Source: JABAAE01 sp905480545 (GTDB lineage Bacteria > Planctomycetota > Planctomycetia > Pirellulales > Pirellulaceae). Taken from it: a stretch of 64,000 bases of DNA. A program made the position numbers and the translations under genes. Below, piece after piece: positions 9,138 to 17,886 of the stretch; position 1 is the stretch's first letter, and the number at the start of each line of letters is the position of its first letter. The notes beneath the pieces are model-generated. The model did not search any database, was not told the origin of the DNA, and saw only the letters and a list, made by a program, of their open reading frames with translations. The stretch is from NCBI GenBank assembly GCA_943788025.1, contig CALSOR010000015.1:177105-241104 (forward strand). The letters are read 5' to 3'.

Positions 9138-10595
9138 CTATTTTTTAAACTGAGATTTGGCTCGAAGGATGTGATGGTAGTGCTGGGCGAATCGGTGGGC
9201 TTCATCTCGAACGTATTGAAGTAACCGCGAAGCGAAAGCGGTTTTGGATAACTTGATCGGCTCGGATTGTCCGGGAACGAAGACCTCTTCTTCCCGTTTT
9301 GCCAGTGAGAGCAAAATCGGTGGTGTGATTTCAAGAGCCTCAAACGCCTGAACAGCCGACGAGAGTTGCCCCTTTCCACCGTCGATCAGTAGGATGTCCG
9401 GAAAGACTTCACTTTCATCGGAAAGGCGTTTGAAACGTCGCGACACCACTTCATGAATGCTTCTAAAATCGTCGATTCCCTTTACGTCTTTAATTTTGAA
9501 ACGACGATAACCTGGCTTAAATGGAATGCCATCGATGAATTGCACAAGGCTGGCAACCGTTTCTCCACCGCCAAGATGTGCGATATCTACCCCTTCGATC
9601 GTGCGAGGTGTTTCGGTTAAGCCAAGGACTTTACGGAGTCCGTGAAGGCCCTTTTTCGGATCAATGTAGAAGACTTCTGGTTGGGCGTGGGTGTCAAGCT
9701 CGCCACGTTCATCAAGTTTCTCCAGCATTGAAATTTCGTCACGCAGCTGGGCGGCGTCCTCAAACTTCAGCTCCTTTGAGGCCACTTGCATTTCTTTTTT
9801 TAATTGGCCAATCAGACGTTTCTTGTTGCCCGCAAGAAACATTTGTAAGCGTTTGATATCTTTTCGATACGCCTCCTTGCTAATGCGCAGGTTGCATGGC
9901 GCAGTGCACTGTTTAATGCTTGCCAGCAAACAGGGGCGAAACCATTTCCATCGCTGATCATCCTCATCAATATCAAGTGAACATGTTCTGAATTTGAAGA
10001 TGCGCTGCAAGACCTGGATTGCACCGCGAAGCGCGCCTGCGCTTGGAAACGGGCCGTAGAGCTTCACGCCTTTGGTCGGTGGCGTACGAGTTAACTCAAC
10101 TCTCGGAAAATCCTCGCCAGTGGTGATCATTAAATAAGGGAACGACTTATCGTCCTTTTGTTCTTTGTTATTTCGCGGTTGGATGTCTTTGATCAATCTG
10201 GATTCAACCAGCAACGCATCGACTTCACTTTCGCATTCCATGTAATCAACGTCGGCGATCTCGTGTAGCCAATTGGCCAGTCGAGATTCTTCTTCTGCAG
10301 CTTTCAGGAAATAGCTGCTTGCTCGGCTGCGCAGGTTTTTTGCTTTCCCCACATAGATGACTACGCCAGACTCGTCTTTGAACAAGTAAACACCGGGCGA
10401 TTGTGGAAACGTTCGCACTTTTTCCGCGGGTGAAAGCTCTTGAACCTGTTCCGAGTTGCTGTCCCCAACCGCATTTCGCCCGGCCGCGTCATTTGCATTT
10501 GACGATTCTCCATCGATTTCGGCCTCATTCGCCGAATCGGTGCCTTGGGTTGGCATCGTGGACGCGCTCGCTTTTCGGGCTTTTTGCTTACTCAT
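9138..10595 (-). CDS. uvrC: Excinuclease ABC subunit C, short form without the C-terminal HhH pair
   Basis: UvrC makes the dual incisions of nucleotide excision repair with UvrA and UvrB. Here a 55-residue polar N-terminal extension precedes the GIY-YIG nuclease (SPGVYLFKDESGVVIYVGKA, about 65-84). The cysteine cluster (CLLASIKQCTAPC), the UVR motif (KELKFEDAAQLRDEISML) and the RNase H-like nuclease (EGVDIAHLGG, LLIDGGKGQLSSA, RDEAHRFAQHYH) follow in normal order. The protein then stops about 12 residues after the last motif, so the tandem helix-hairpin-helix DNA-binding domain of the usual roughly 600-residue protein is missing. The DNA after the stop is tandem repeats and shows no lost HhH coding sequence. 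Confidence 0.9.
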   Translation of the reverse strand: MSKQKARKASASTMPTQGTDSANEAEIDGESSNANDAAGRNAVGDSNSEQVQELSPAEKVRTFPQSPGVYLFKDESGVVIYVGKAKNLRSRASSYFLKAAEEESRLANWLHEIADVDYMECESEVDALLVESRLIKDIQPRNNKEQKDDKSFPYLMITTGEDFPRVELTRTPPTKGVKLYGPFPSAGALRGAIQVLQRIFKFRTCSLDIDEDDQRWKWFRPCLLASIKQCTAPCNLRISKEAYRKDIKRLQMFLAGNKKRLIGQLKKEMQVASKELKFEDAAQLRDEISMLEKLDERGELDTHAQPEVFYIDPKKGLHGLRKVLGLTETPRTIEGVDIAHLGGGETVASLVQFIDGIPFKPGYRRFKIKDVKGIDDFRSIHEVVSRRFKRLSDESEVFPDILLIDGGKGQLSSAVQAFEALEITPPILLSLAKREEEVFVPGQSEPIKLSKTAFASRLLQYVRDEAHRFAQHYHHILRAKSQFKK

Positions 10596-11026
10596 TTCTG
10601 GCTTTCAACATCGACATATGATAGCTGTTTTTTGTTGCTCCGAATATCGACCAAACGTACGGCGTCCCGAAAAACGTGAAGTTGAGTCGGTTGTACAGAA
10701 CCGGTTGGCGTGTTGCTAGCAATATTGGAATCTTCTAAATCAATCTAGGAGCAATCGCATCCGATAGATTAGGGTGTGAAACAATCGATTGGTGCAAGGC
10801 AAGAAAGCTGTGAACGAAATTCGTTCACACGCGTTTAGTGCTTAACTGGCATGTTCCGCATGGGAAAACATCCAATTAATCGATCTAAATGATCGTCCGT
10901 GAATTTTTTAAGTTGGCGATTGGAAATTATTGGGTTTGGCGGACGTCAGCTCGAACGGCATTTTTTTCGAATCGGATAGTCGAGGAAAGTTGCTGGAATT
11001 AACTAAATCGAATATGGAGAAAGAGC
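10596..11026. other. Divergent intergenic region between uvrC and the peptidase gene
   Basis: About 430 bases that must contain the two divergent promoters. The only clear structure is a perfect 21-base palindrome at 10809-10829. No coding frame or RNA gene was recognised. Confidence 0.4.
10809..10829. promoter_or_regulatory. Perfect 21-base inverted repeat, possible operator
   Basis: TGTGAACGAA, one central A, then TTCGTTCACA: ten-base arms with full symmetry. No T-run follows on either strand, so a terminator is unlikely. A dimeric regulator binding site is possible by form only. Confidence 0.4.
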
Positions 11027-12187
11027 ATGGAAGCTCGAATGTTCTCTTTGGTTTCTATTTTTGCGCTCAGTTGTTTGCTTTCAACGGGTGATTCTTTTGC
11101 AGCAAATTCTCGGACACGAAATTTTGTTGTCACTGCTCCAGATCCACAGTTGGCGAACGCTGTCGCGACCGCTGCGGAAAAATTTCGTCGCGAATTAGCG
11201 ATTGAATGGTTGGGGCATGAAATTGAGGATTGGGCAGCGCCGTGTATCTTGACGGTAAGTCTCGATTCGCGGGCGTTTGGTGAAACAAGTTTTTCTTTTT
11301 CGACGCACCCCAACGTTCGGAGTGAGCCATTTGATTTTGTTATGAAAATCAATGGAACCCGTGAACGTCTACTGGATTCTGTTCTGCCTCATGAGGTCAC
11401 GCATACCATTTTTGCCTCGCATTTCGGCCAGCCGTTGCCTCGCTGGGCAGATGAGGGGGCTTGCACAGTGGTTGAACATCTTTCTGAGCGCCGAAAAAAT
11501 CATCGGATGCTGATCGAATTCCTTACAACCAAACGTGGCATCCCATTTAACAAGATGTTTGCAATGAAGAATTATCCCCGCGATATCTTGCCTCTCTATG
11601 CGCAGGGGTACTCGCTTTGTCGCTACCTGGTTCAGCGAGGGGGAAAACGAAAACTAATCAATTTTATCGGTGATGGACTACAGACGTCCAACTGGAATAG
11701 TGCGGTGTTGAAGCATTACCAAGTTTCCGATCTGTCCGCCTTGCAAGGCAATTGGTTGGAATGGATTAAGAGCGGCTGTCCAGAGCCCAATGAAAAAAAC
11801 ACGCAACTGGTATCGACGCCAGTCAGTTCAGCTGCGGTAAATGGGAAACGCATGGTAGCAAACGCAGAGATGCCAACCCCGGCGAAATTGGGTTCTAAAA
11901 TGGTCAAGGTGCGACCACTGCCGTCGCAGTCCAATTCGCGTCAGGGGTATCAGGAGCAGAATGGAATTCCTGAATCGAAACGCGATGATGCTTCGTTAAG
12001 TGAATCGTTGGCCGATAGGAAGGTCTTAGCGGAGGGGGAAAGCGTCTTGCCGATTCAAGTTCGCGAAAATCAAGCAACGCAATCTGGCTTGCCGTCCAAG
12101 AGCGTCGCCGACATGACAAATGGTGGACCTTCAAATTTCTACTTGCGAGAAATTGAACGGGCCAAATCGAAGACGCTGTATCGTTGA
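11027..12187 (+). CDS. Exported gluzincin-type metallopeptidase-like protein
   Basis: The 386-residue protein has a signal peptide (cleavage near DSFAANS, about residue 26) and a zinc-peptidase motif, HEVTHTIFASHFGQPLPRWA at about 122-141, followed by DEG, where the Glu would be the third zinc ligand. This is the pattern of peptidase MA-like proteins. Residues from about 250 onward are polar, low-complexity and rich in Ser, Gln and Pro, which suggests a disordered tail. GGAGAA lies six bases before the ATG. Substrate unknown. It is a single gene, followed by short tandem repeats. Confidence 0.75.
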   Translation: MEARMFSLVSIFALSCLLSTGDSFAANSRTRNFVVTAPDPQLANAVATAAEKFRRELAIEWLGHEIEDWAAPCILTVSLDSRAFGETSFSFSTHPNVRSEPFDFVMKINGTRERLLDSVLPHEVTHTIFASHFGQPLPRWADEGACTVVEHLSERRKNHRMLIEFLTTKRGIPFNKMFAMKNYPRDILPLYAQGYSLCRYLVQRGGKRKLINFIGDGLQTSNWNSAVLKHYQVSDLSALQGNWLEWIKSGCPEPNEKNTQLVSTPVSSAAVNGKRMVANAEMPTPAKLGSKMVKVRPLPSQSNSRQGYQEQNGIPESKRDDASLSESLADRKVLAEGESVLPIQVRENQATQSGLPSKSVADMTNGGPSNFYLREIERAKSKTLYR

Positions 12188-12196
12188 TGGAGTGCC

Positions 12197-12241
12197 CTGA
12201 ACCGATTGGAACTGAACCGATTGGAACTGAACCGATTGGAA
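12197..12241. repeat. Three tandem copies of a 15-base unit
   Basis: CTGAACCGATTGGAA occurs exactly three times (12197-12211, 12212-12226, 12227-12241), with a degenerate start of a fourth. It lies ten bases after the stop codon of the peptidase-like gene. Confidence 0.9.
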
Positions 12242-12753
12242 CTAAACCGAACATAGTCCGATCGTCATCGAATTAGATTGCCAATTGGCCTTCGGCGTCC
12301 GGAACACGGAATTTCGCCAAGGCTCCAACGTGGCCAGTACTTATTTTTTTGTGATAATTTCGCCGTCGGTTACATCTGTTCAATGAAGCGAAGCTGGACT
12401 TGTGCAGGATCGTTGTTTTGGTACCAATTGCTCGACTTCGGTAATCCGAATTTCCCAGCCGTGGAACGTGTCAGTCGGCAAAAAAAATACACCGCATGGA
12501 AATCCATGCGGTGCCTATGCTGTCGCCTGCCCGACGACAGCAACCAATAAATTATCGGTCTTTTGATGCGGATTATCGGCGTTTTTGGCGGGATCAACCG
12601 AATATCACATCTAAAATCATGTTGCGTCGGCGATCCGACAACCACAGCGAAATCGGCTTTTCGTTATTGCGAAATTTTTTTAAAATGACCCGGCGGGGCG
12701 TGTTGTTATGCAGCCGCTCCGAACAAGAGTAGCGTTTTTATTAGGATAGCTTT
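12242..12753. other. Intergenic stretch with two hairpins
   Basis: About 510 bases without a convincing gene. Its only structures are the adjacent hairpins at 12490-12541. An AAAAAAA run lies left of the first stem. Confidence 0.4.
12490..12541 (-). terminator. Two adjacent hairpins; the first resembles a minus-strand terminator
   Basis: Hairpin one pairs 12490-12500 (CACCGCATGGA) with 12503-12513 perfectly across a two-base loop. Read on the minus strand it is followed by TAT and seven T residues, as in an intrinsic terminator. Hairpin two pairs GCTGTCG at 12519-12525 with 12535-12541. No minus-strand gene lies upstream, so what would be terminated is unclear; a small unannotated RNA is possible. 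Confidence 0.45.
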
Positions 12754-13455
12754 TTGGCACTTCAAATTAAAAATGGAAGCGATTTAAAGGTAACCACTCA
12801 GCTTGTGGTCGATGAATTGAAGAGGTTTTTTGACGCCGGGACAGCGGTGCCGTTAAATTTCGATCATCTCAGCGATTCGGTTTTCATTAAAAACGTCGAT
12901 CGAATTATTACCTTCTCTAATCGTGCTTTTCGGGATAATTTCTCGTCTGGGAAATCAACTATCGGAATGCGGTCCGATGCGTTTCTGCAGGAGTCGATCG
13001 AAGCGGTTTCCGAAAAGACTGACGATTTGGTTTTGTCCGGTGTGGACAAATTAGAATTCGAGCACATCGGGTTTTGCCATGATCGTCGCAAGTATCTTTT
13101 CCGAACGTATAAACAATCGTTGATTGAGAATCATCATGAACCGTTTGCGATCCTTGGAATCGCTCGTCCAATTCAGGAACTCCGTGGAGAGGATGACGAA
13201 GAGTACCGGGACGTCTTCCAATTGTTTAAAATCTACTCCGGGTTGCCGGATCAAGACAAAACGATTTGCCTCAATCTCGCTGTTGGAAAGACACCGTCGG
13301 AGACTGCGGAAATAATGGGAATGACGACGAGAGCGATTGAAATGCGTCGAAAAAAAATTCTGCATCGAATGGGATTCAGTCGCCCGGTCGAAATTGTGAT
13401 TGCCATGACTCGGTTTGGCGAGCGAAAGCTTGTGAACAATTTAACGATGAGTTGA
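12754..13455 (+). CDS. PAS-like sensor with LuxR-type HTH
   Basis: A 233-residue regulator. Residues about 35-140 (FDHLSDSVFIKNVDRIITFS) look like a PAS domain. The C-terminal part carries a LuxR/FixJ-type helix-turn-helix (LAVGKTPSETAEIMGMTTRA, then EMRRKKILHRMGF, about 178-210). It lacks a receiver domain, so it probably senses a ligand directly. The start is a TTG at 12754, with AGGA about seven bases upstream; no in-frame ATG lies near. It converges on the transporter gene. Confidence 0.75.
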   Translation: MALQIKNGSDLKVTTQLVVDELKRFFDAGTAVPLNFDHLSDSVFIKNVDRIITFSNRAFRDNFSSGKSTIGMRSDAFLQESIEAVSEKTDDLVLSGVDKLEFEHIGFCHDRRKYLFRTYKQSLIENHHEPFAILGIARPIQELRGEDDEEYRDVFQLFKIYSGLPDQDKTICLNLAVGKTPSETAEIMGMTTRAIEMRRKKILHRMGFSRPVEIVIAMTRFGERKLVNNLTMS

Positions 13456-13538
13456 TGCGGTGCGAAATAAGTGTGTTCGACCAGGACCGTATCGTTCTTG
13501 GTTGGGAATCGCCGGCGACATTCGATCGATCTGCAGGA

Positions 13539-15236
13539 TCAAATAAATCCCAGCAAAACTAATCCGATGACGTAAACCACCGCGATTGCAATTTGAATCG
13601 CAGCAAACATTGCAGATACCTTCACAAAACCGACAAACGACATCTTTAAGCCGTGTTTGTGCATGATCGTAATTGCCACGAGGGTCGATGCCGATCCAAT
13701 AGGCGTCAGGTTTCCACCGAGATTGGCGCCGAAAATGACGGACCACCACAGGGCAGAACCTTCGGGAGCGCCCAGTTGTTGAAGGATTTTTGCCAACATG
13801 GCCGCAAGCGGAATGTTGTCGGTCACGCTGCTGAATCCGGCTGAGCCAATCATCAGCGTTGCGGTGTCGATTAAGTCACCAGAAGAGCTGGTGACATCTC
13901 GCAAAACGAATTCTAATCCGCTCCCGATCGCGGCAAGTACTTGCGCATGTTCCATGACGTAAATGGTTGCAAACAACGCCATGAAAAAACCAAGTAAATC
14001 CCAGTCGATCGCGCTGTAAAAACGGTTGACCTCCGATTTGAAACGAACCAACATAATGGCCGCGAAACTCATCGCAACAAAGCCCATTCCCAAGTCTTTC
14101 AAAAACGGGATGACCGAAGTGAACGCAATGGTCAGAATGAATAGGACCAGGATCACTGAAGAAAACCAGAAGAACGATGGTGAGTCAACACTATCGTTTT
14201 CGTCGAATCCCATCACCAGTTTTCGGGCGTGTTCTTTTTCTTCTTCACCGTCGAGAGCATGGATTTTGAAGACTCTCGCTCCGAGCACAAGCGTGATAAT
14301 GGTGGCGATCACCACGTAGGGAGCTGATTTTACAAAGAAGTCAACAAAGCCAATGTTGGCTGTGGTGCCAACAATAATATTCGGAACACTACTAATCAGC
14401 GTGAGCAGGCCGCCGATGTTGGTGAGTAATCCTTCGATCAGTAAAAAGCCAAGCAGAAGCTTGCGGCGATCGAGTTTTTCGAGTGAGACAACCGTCAATG
14501 ACCCGACGATGATCATCGCCGTTACGTTATTTAAGACGGCAGAGAAGACGACTGTCATAACGCCATAAAAGTACAATAGCCGAAGCGGTTCTCCGCCCGA
14601 CGCTTTGGTGACCTTGATTGCAATCCAGCTGAACAAGCCCGATTTGCTAGCCACATCCACAAAGAGGCTGGAGCCAAAAATGATTGCAATCACGCCCCAG
14701 TCGATACCCGGGATATAAACCGGCATCGCGATTTCTTCACCGTCGATATGAAGTGGGTGCTCAGCCTCATTCCGTTTTATGGCCTCGGTTTTACCGTTGC
14801 CATTTCCGCTTTTTTCCGAGGCAGTTTCTGATCCCATGTTTTCAGATGGGTTTGTATCGGCCGAGGGTGACGGGATGCCGACCGTGATTGGTTTGGCATC
14901 GCCATGCGAATTGCCGTCCGAGTGTTCTTTCTCCATAGGGATGACTTGGATTTCTTTTTCGAAAGGAACGACTTGGGTGCTGCCGACCACAACTTTATCA
15001 AACGTCAAGACGCCCGTCACAGCGCCAAACAACAGGCTGATAATGGCAAAAACACCTGCAATTAAAGATTTTTTCGCATGTAGTTTTTCTTCGAAAGCTA
15101 GGCAGGCGATCAAACCCACCAGGATTAACGCGAAGAATGCCGTTGTTTGCCAAGCGACATGACCGTGCGAAAACAAAATTCCTTCGCAGGCAAAACGAAT
15201 TGGGGCAGGGGTTGCGTTTGCGAAAAATGAAATCAT
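13539..15236 (-). CDS. Ion transporter family permease (NhaD/ArsB/SLC13-like)
   Basis: The 565-residue protein has many membrane helices and the two hallmark loops of the ion transporter superfamily: FSAVLNNVTAMIIVG in the first half and FSSVTDNIPLAAML in the second, each breaking a helix at a re-entrant loop. The ending GANLGGNLTPIGSAST is also typical. Members move sodium/protons, arsenite or dicarboxylates; the substrate cannot be settled here. Residues about 90-165 form an unusual polar insert rich in His, Glu, Lys and Pro between the second helix and the core. The next gene upstream, 53 bases away, encodes a universal stress protein, so the two probably form an operon. Confidence 0.8.
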   Translation of the reverse strand: MISFFANATPAPIRFACEGILFSHGHVAWQTTAFFALILVGLIACLAFEEKLHAKKSLIAGVFAIISLLFGAVTGVLTFDKVVVGSTQVVPFEKEIQVIPMEKEHSDGNSHGDAKPITVGIPSPSADTNPSENMGSETASEKSGNGNGKTEAIKRNEAEHPLHIDGEEIAMPVYIPGIDWGVIAIIFGSSLFVDVASKSGLFSWIAIKVTKASGGEPLRLLYFYGVMTVVFSAVLNNVTAMIIVGSLTVVSLEKLDRRKLLLGFLLIEGLLTNIGGLLTLISSVPNIIVGTTANIGFVDFFVKSAPYVVIATIITLVLGARVFKIHALDGEEEKEHARKLVMGFDENDSVDSPSFFWFSSVILVLFILTIAFTSVIPFLKDLGMGFVAMSFAAIMLVRFKSEVNRFYSAIDWDLLGFFMALFATIYVMEHAQVLAAIGSGLEFVLRDVTSSSGDLIDTATLMIGSAGFSSVTDNIPLAAMLAKILQQLGAPEGSALWWSVIFGANLGGNLTPIGSASTLVAITIMHKHGLKMSFVGFVKVSAMFAAIQIAIAVVYVIGLVLLGFI

Positions 15237-15289
15237 TTGGCTATAAACGAAATGGGTTGAATGTGGCGGGTTTTGTCTGCATCAATTAG

Positions 15290-16174
15290 CTATATTAAGA
15301 GGAGCGGCGTATCTCTTAATTCGATCGTCAATGGATAGGCTAAGCCATGCATTGCCAATTGATCATTGTCTTTGGTATGCATGACGACCAGATCAACGTC
15401 TCTTTCGGTGACGATTTTCTTGTACTCTGCCAGACCATGTCCAAGCTGGACGATTGGTTCCACACTAAATGGTAGGTTTTGAGCGGCGACTTCACTACGA
15501 CATGACTCGATGAAATTCATTGGTTCAAGCAAAAGTCGCTCCAGGACTCGCTCATGCGCAACGTCCGAATTAATTTCTGGAACCTTGTCAATGATTTTCA
15601 TATAGCGATGATACGCTCGTTCGTCTTCGATGTGGGTCAAGTAAAGGGTGCCCGAGTTGGCCGTCATTTTGATCGCAGCTTTTACAATCGAAAGGTCATC
15701 ATCCAGATGGTCGGTGATGGCCATGACTCGTTTCGTATCCGAATGCCAATTCTTTGTTTCGACATCCGGGGTCTCGGAATCGGCATGTTTGATTTGTGGG
15801 TGAGGCAATAACAAGACCGGAGCATCCGCAGCTTGCGTGAGGACGTCAATGTAAACCCCCAGGCTAAATGGGTATTCCGTAGAGGGAATATGTAGATTTC
15901 GATGACTGCATATCAGACAGGGAGATTCTTTCTCGATTAACTTGATGAGGCTATCTACCGTCGTGAATTCCGATCCAGCAATCACCGTCCATTGAATTGA
16001 TTTGAGATCAAACGCGTGTGAAACGAATTGTTTGATGTCCTCACAAAATGCGTTGGCCGCGTTTTTGTCCCCATCGCAAACGACGGTAATCTTTCTTAAA
16101 TCCCAATCTTCATACTCAAACACGGACTTGCTGGCCGCGCGAAAGATGCTTTCAAACTGATCGATTTGGGTCAT
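15290..16174 (-). CDS. Universal stress protein-like (UspA family), tandem type
   Basis: The 294-residue protein divides in two. The C-terminal half (from about residue 145, RVMAITDHLDDDLSIVKAAI) has the UspA fold pattern and ends DVDLVVMHTKDN...IELRDTPLLLI. The N-terminal half (ITVVCDGDKNAANAFCEDIK; LICSHRNL; PVLLLPHP) looks like a diverged second copy. The full ATP-binding GxxGxxxS motif is not clear, so nucleotide binding is doubtful. It lies directly upstream of the transporter on the same strand and may regulate it, as fused Usp domains do in some transporters (inference). Confidence 0.7.
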   Translation of the reverse strand: MTQIDQFESIFRAASKSVFEYEDWDLRKITVVCDGDKNAANAFCEDIKQFVSHAFDLKSIQWTVIAGSEFTTVDSLIKLIEKESPCLICSHRNLHIPSTEYPFSLGVYIDVLTQAADAPVLLLPHPQIKHADSETPDVETKNWHSDTKRVMAITDHLDDDLSIVKAAIKMTANSGTLYLTHIEDERAYHRYMKIIDKVPEINSDVAHERVLERLLLEPMNFIESCRSEVAAQNLPFSVEPIVQLGHGLAEYKKIVTERDVDLVVMHTKDNDQLAMHGLAYPLTIELRDTPLLLI

Positions 16175-16330
16175 GTTTCTCCGTCCGCCAAAACAATGTG
16201 AAATCTATTGTGGTGATTATCAATAGATTTTGGTCGCACGAACAGGGTGTGGCATCAATAGGAATTCAATTCGTTATTCAGCGTTCGCATGATTGCGTGT
16301 TTGAGTTAAGTGGACATTGATTCAGAAAAG

Positions 16331-16602
16331 ATGGAAACGGATCTTGATACGGCGGAATGGTTGGGGGGCTCATTTATCAGTGAACTGGATTTGATGAGTG
16401 AACCTGCGAAGAGCGGGTTTCAATTGTCCCAGTGGAAGATGCTGTTTCTTTGGATGGCAAGCTGAAACCATTTCTCGCCAAGAGTGTCATATCAGATGAC
16501 ACGATTTACGTTTCATACTCGTTGAGAATCGGTCTTTTTTATGAAATGGACGAATGTTTGGGCGATGGCGTTGAGATGTTTTCGTTGAGGTGTTTTCGTT
16601 GA
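16331..16602 (+). pseudogene. Short frameshifted open reading frame, unknown
   Basis: An ATG at 16331 opens a frame (METDLDTAEWLGGSFISELD) that closes at 16465. The second frame, entered near 16400, reads on convincingly (EERVSIVPVEDAVSLDGKLK) to a TGA at 16600-16602. Joined by a shift, they would make a protein of about 90 residues. No family is recognised. An in-frame GTG at 16310 is another possible start. It may be a broken gene or chance. Confidence 0.25.
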
Positions 16603-16611
16603 GATGAAAAA
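16570..16611. repeat. Tandem copies of a 14-base unit
   Basis: GTTGAG(A/G)TGTTTTC at 16570-16583 and 16584-16597, then a third copy diverged in its second half. Confidence 0.8.
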
Positions 16612-16795
16612 GCCAGCTCGTCTCAGCTGAAAACGACAATCGCATTCATGATACGGGGAATGCATGCATCTGAAACACCAATTAAGCTGCCCAATTCCAA
16701 TGCCGTTCACTCGAATAACGAAATTGGATTGGTGAAACCGGTGTTACCCGAACTAAAGATTGCCAGAAGTGATGCGATACGATCAGCGACACGAA

Positions 16796-17173
16796 TTACA
16801 CGACCGAAAGAGCGGTGAGTTTTCGGACGGCAGCGACAAGCAGTTCTGGATTGAAGGGTTTGACGATCCAGCCCGACGCGCCGGCTTGCTTTGCCTTTTG
16901 AATCAACACGCGACTTCCTTCTGTCGTCAACATGACGATCGGCAGTTTTTGCTTGGATTCGCTTTCTTGCAGTGCTTCGAGCATCTCGATTCCGTTCATC
17001 AATGGCATGTTCACGTCGCAAATCACACATGCATAAGGACTCGCCTCGATTGCCTTTTTCCCTTGAAGACCGTTGGTCGCTTCGTCGACACGAAAACCTG
17101 CGTTGCGAAGTGTTTCACCAACCTGTTGTCGCACCGAGGTCGAATCATCAATGACCAGAATATTGCTCTTCAT
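16796..17173 (-). CDS. CheY-like single-domain response regulator
   Basis: The 125-residue protein is a lone receiver domain. It has the acidic pair in VIDDSTS (about 7-10), the phosphoacceptor Asp in CVICDVNMPLMNG (about 52), the switch Thr in MLTTEG and the conserved Lys in WIVKPFNPE. It is the last gene of a minus-strand group with the CheX-like and CheA-like genes, 43 bases after the CheX-like stop codon, and is probably phosphorylated by that kinase. Confidence 0.85.
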   Translation of the reverse strand: MKSNILVIDDSTSVRQQVGETLRNAGFRVDEATNGLQGKKAIEASPYACVICDVNMPLMNGIEMLEALQESESKQKLPIVMLTTEGSRVLIQKAKQAGASGWIVKPFNPELLVAAVRKLTALSVV

Positions 17174-17216
17174 TGTCTTCTACCCTAATAAAAAATTGAG
17201 TTCAAAAGTTGAGAGA

Positions 17217-17825
17217 TTAGAAAAGTTCTATAGTGCCTTCGGTCGCAACTTTATTTTCGCCCTCGGATTGCAGTTTGATGTTCGATTCAACTTCGGAACA
17301 AAGCATCGCGTGCAGCTCTCCTTGGGGCCATGTGACCCGGTACCTCCGCCTGCAAATTCCGATGCAAAACGCTTCAATTGGCCGTCCAGGCAGAACCATG
17401 GGCAAGGCAATTTTTAGCGTGATGCCGTATTTGATAAGTCGGTTTTTCAATCGTCCCGCAACTTGATTTGAGAGTTCACCGAGCAAGTCCATGCTCAATG
17501 TTCCGGGTTGTTCTGTGTTTTCACTTTGATGTTGGTTCGCGAAATTACTGAGAACAAATTCGCTACATAGCAGCAGAATGGATCCGCGAGTGGCGTGATC
17601 TGCGAATCCGATAATTCCTGCAACCGTCTCGCCGGTTGGATCGGTTTTGCAGCGATCGACTGCGGGGCGTTTGCCCGCATAATATTCAACAAGTTCGGTA
17701 ACTGTTTTAATAAATTCCGATTCGATTGTGTTTTCTGTTGAAATCATGGGTGGCAGTATTACGTCGCTGGTTGAATATGTATCGAACGGCTTTGTTTCAC
17801 CCTGTTTTTTTTTAAAATCGTTCAT
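17217..17825 (-). CDS. CheX-like chemotaxis phosphatase/inhibitor family protein
   Basis: A protein of about 202 residues starting MNDFKKKQGE. From about residue 35 it resembles the CheX/CheC family: FIKTVTELVEYYAGK, GIIGFADHATRGSILLLCSE and LGELSNQVAGRLKNRLIKYG. The last segment matches the E-x-x-N helix of the phosphatase family, with Glu and Asn in place (ELSNQ). The frame stays open far upstream, but that part overlaps the kinase gene in another frame. The ATG at 17825, 62 bases after the kinase stop, was therefore chosen. It would dephosphorylate the adjacent CheY-like protein (inference). Confidence 0.7.
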   Translation of the reverse strand: MNDFKKKQGETKPFDTYSTSDVILPPMISTENTIESEFIKTVTELVEYYAGKRPAVDRCKTDPTGETVAGIIGFADHATRGSILLLCSEFVLSNFANQHQSENTEQPGTLSMDLLGELSNQVAGRLKNRLIKYGITLKIALPMVLPGRPIEAFCIGICRRRYRVTWPQGELHAMLCSEVESNIKLQSEGENKVATEGTIELF

Positions 17826-17886
17826 TGAGGTTTTGAGTCGAACGCTTCCTGTATCGTCGTTTTCATCTCTGATCTGTCGCAAGGGG

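Noticed and set aside
14026..15162. Open frames antisense to the transporter gene.
   Set aside because: They mirror the codon pattern of the membrane protein and show no motifs or starts.
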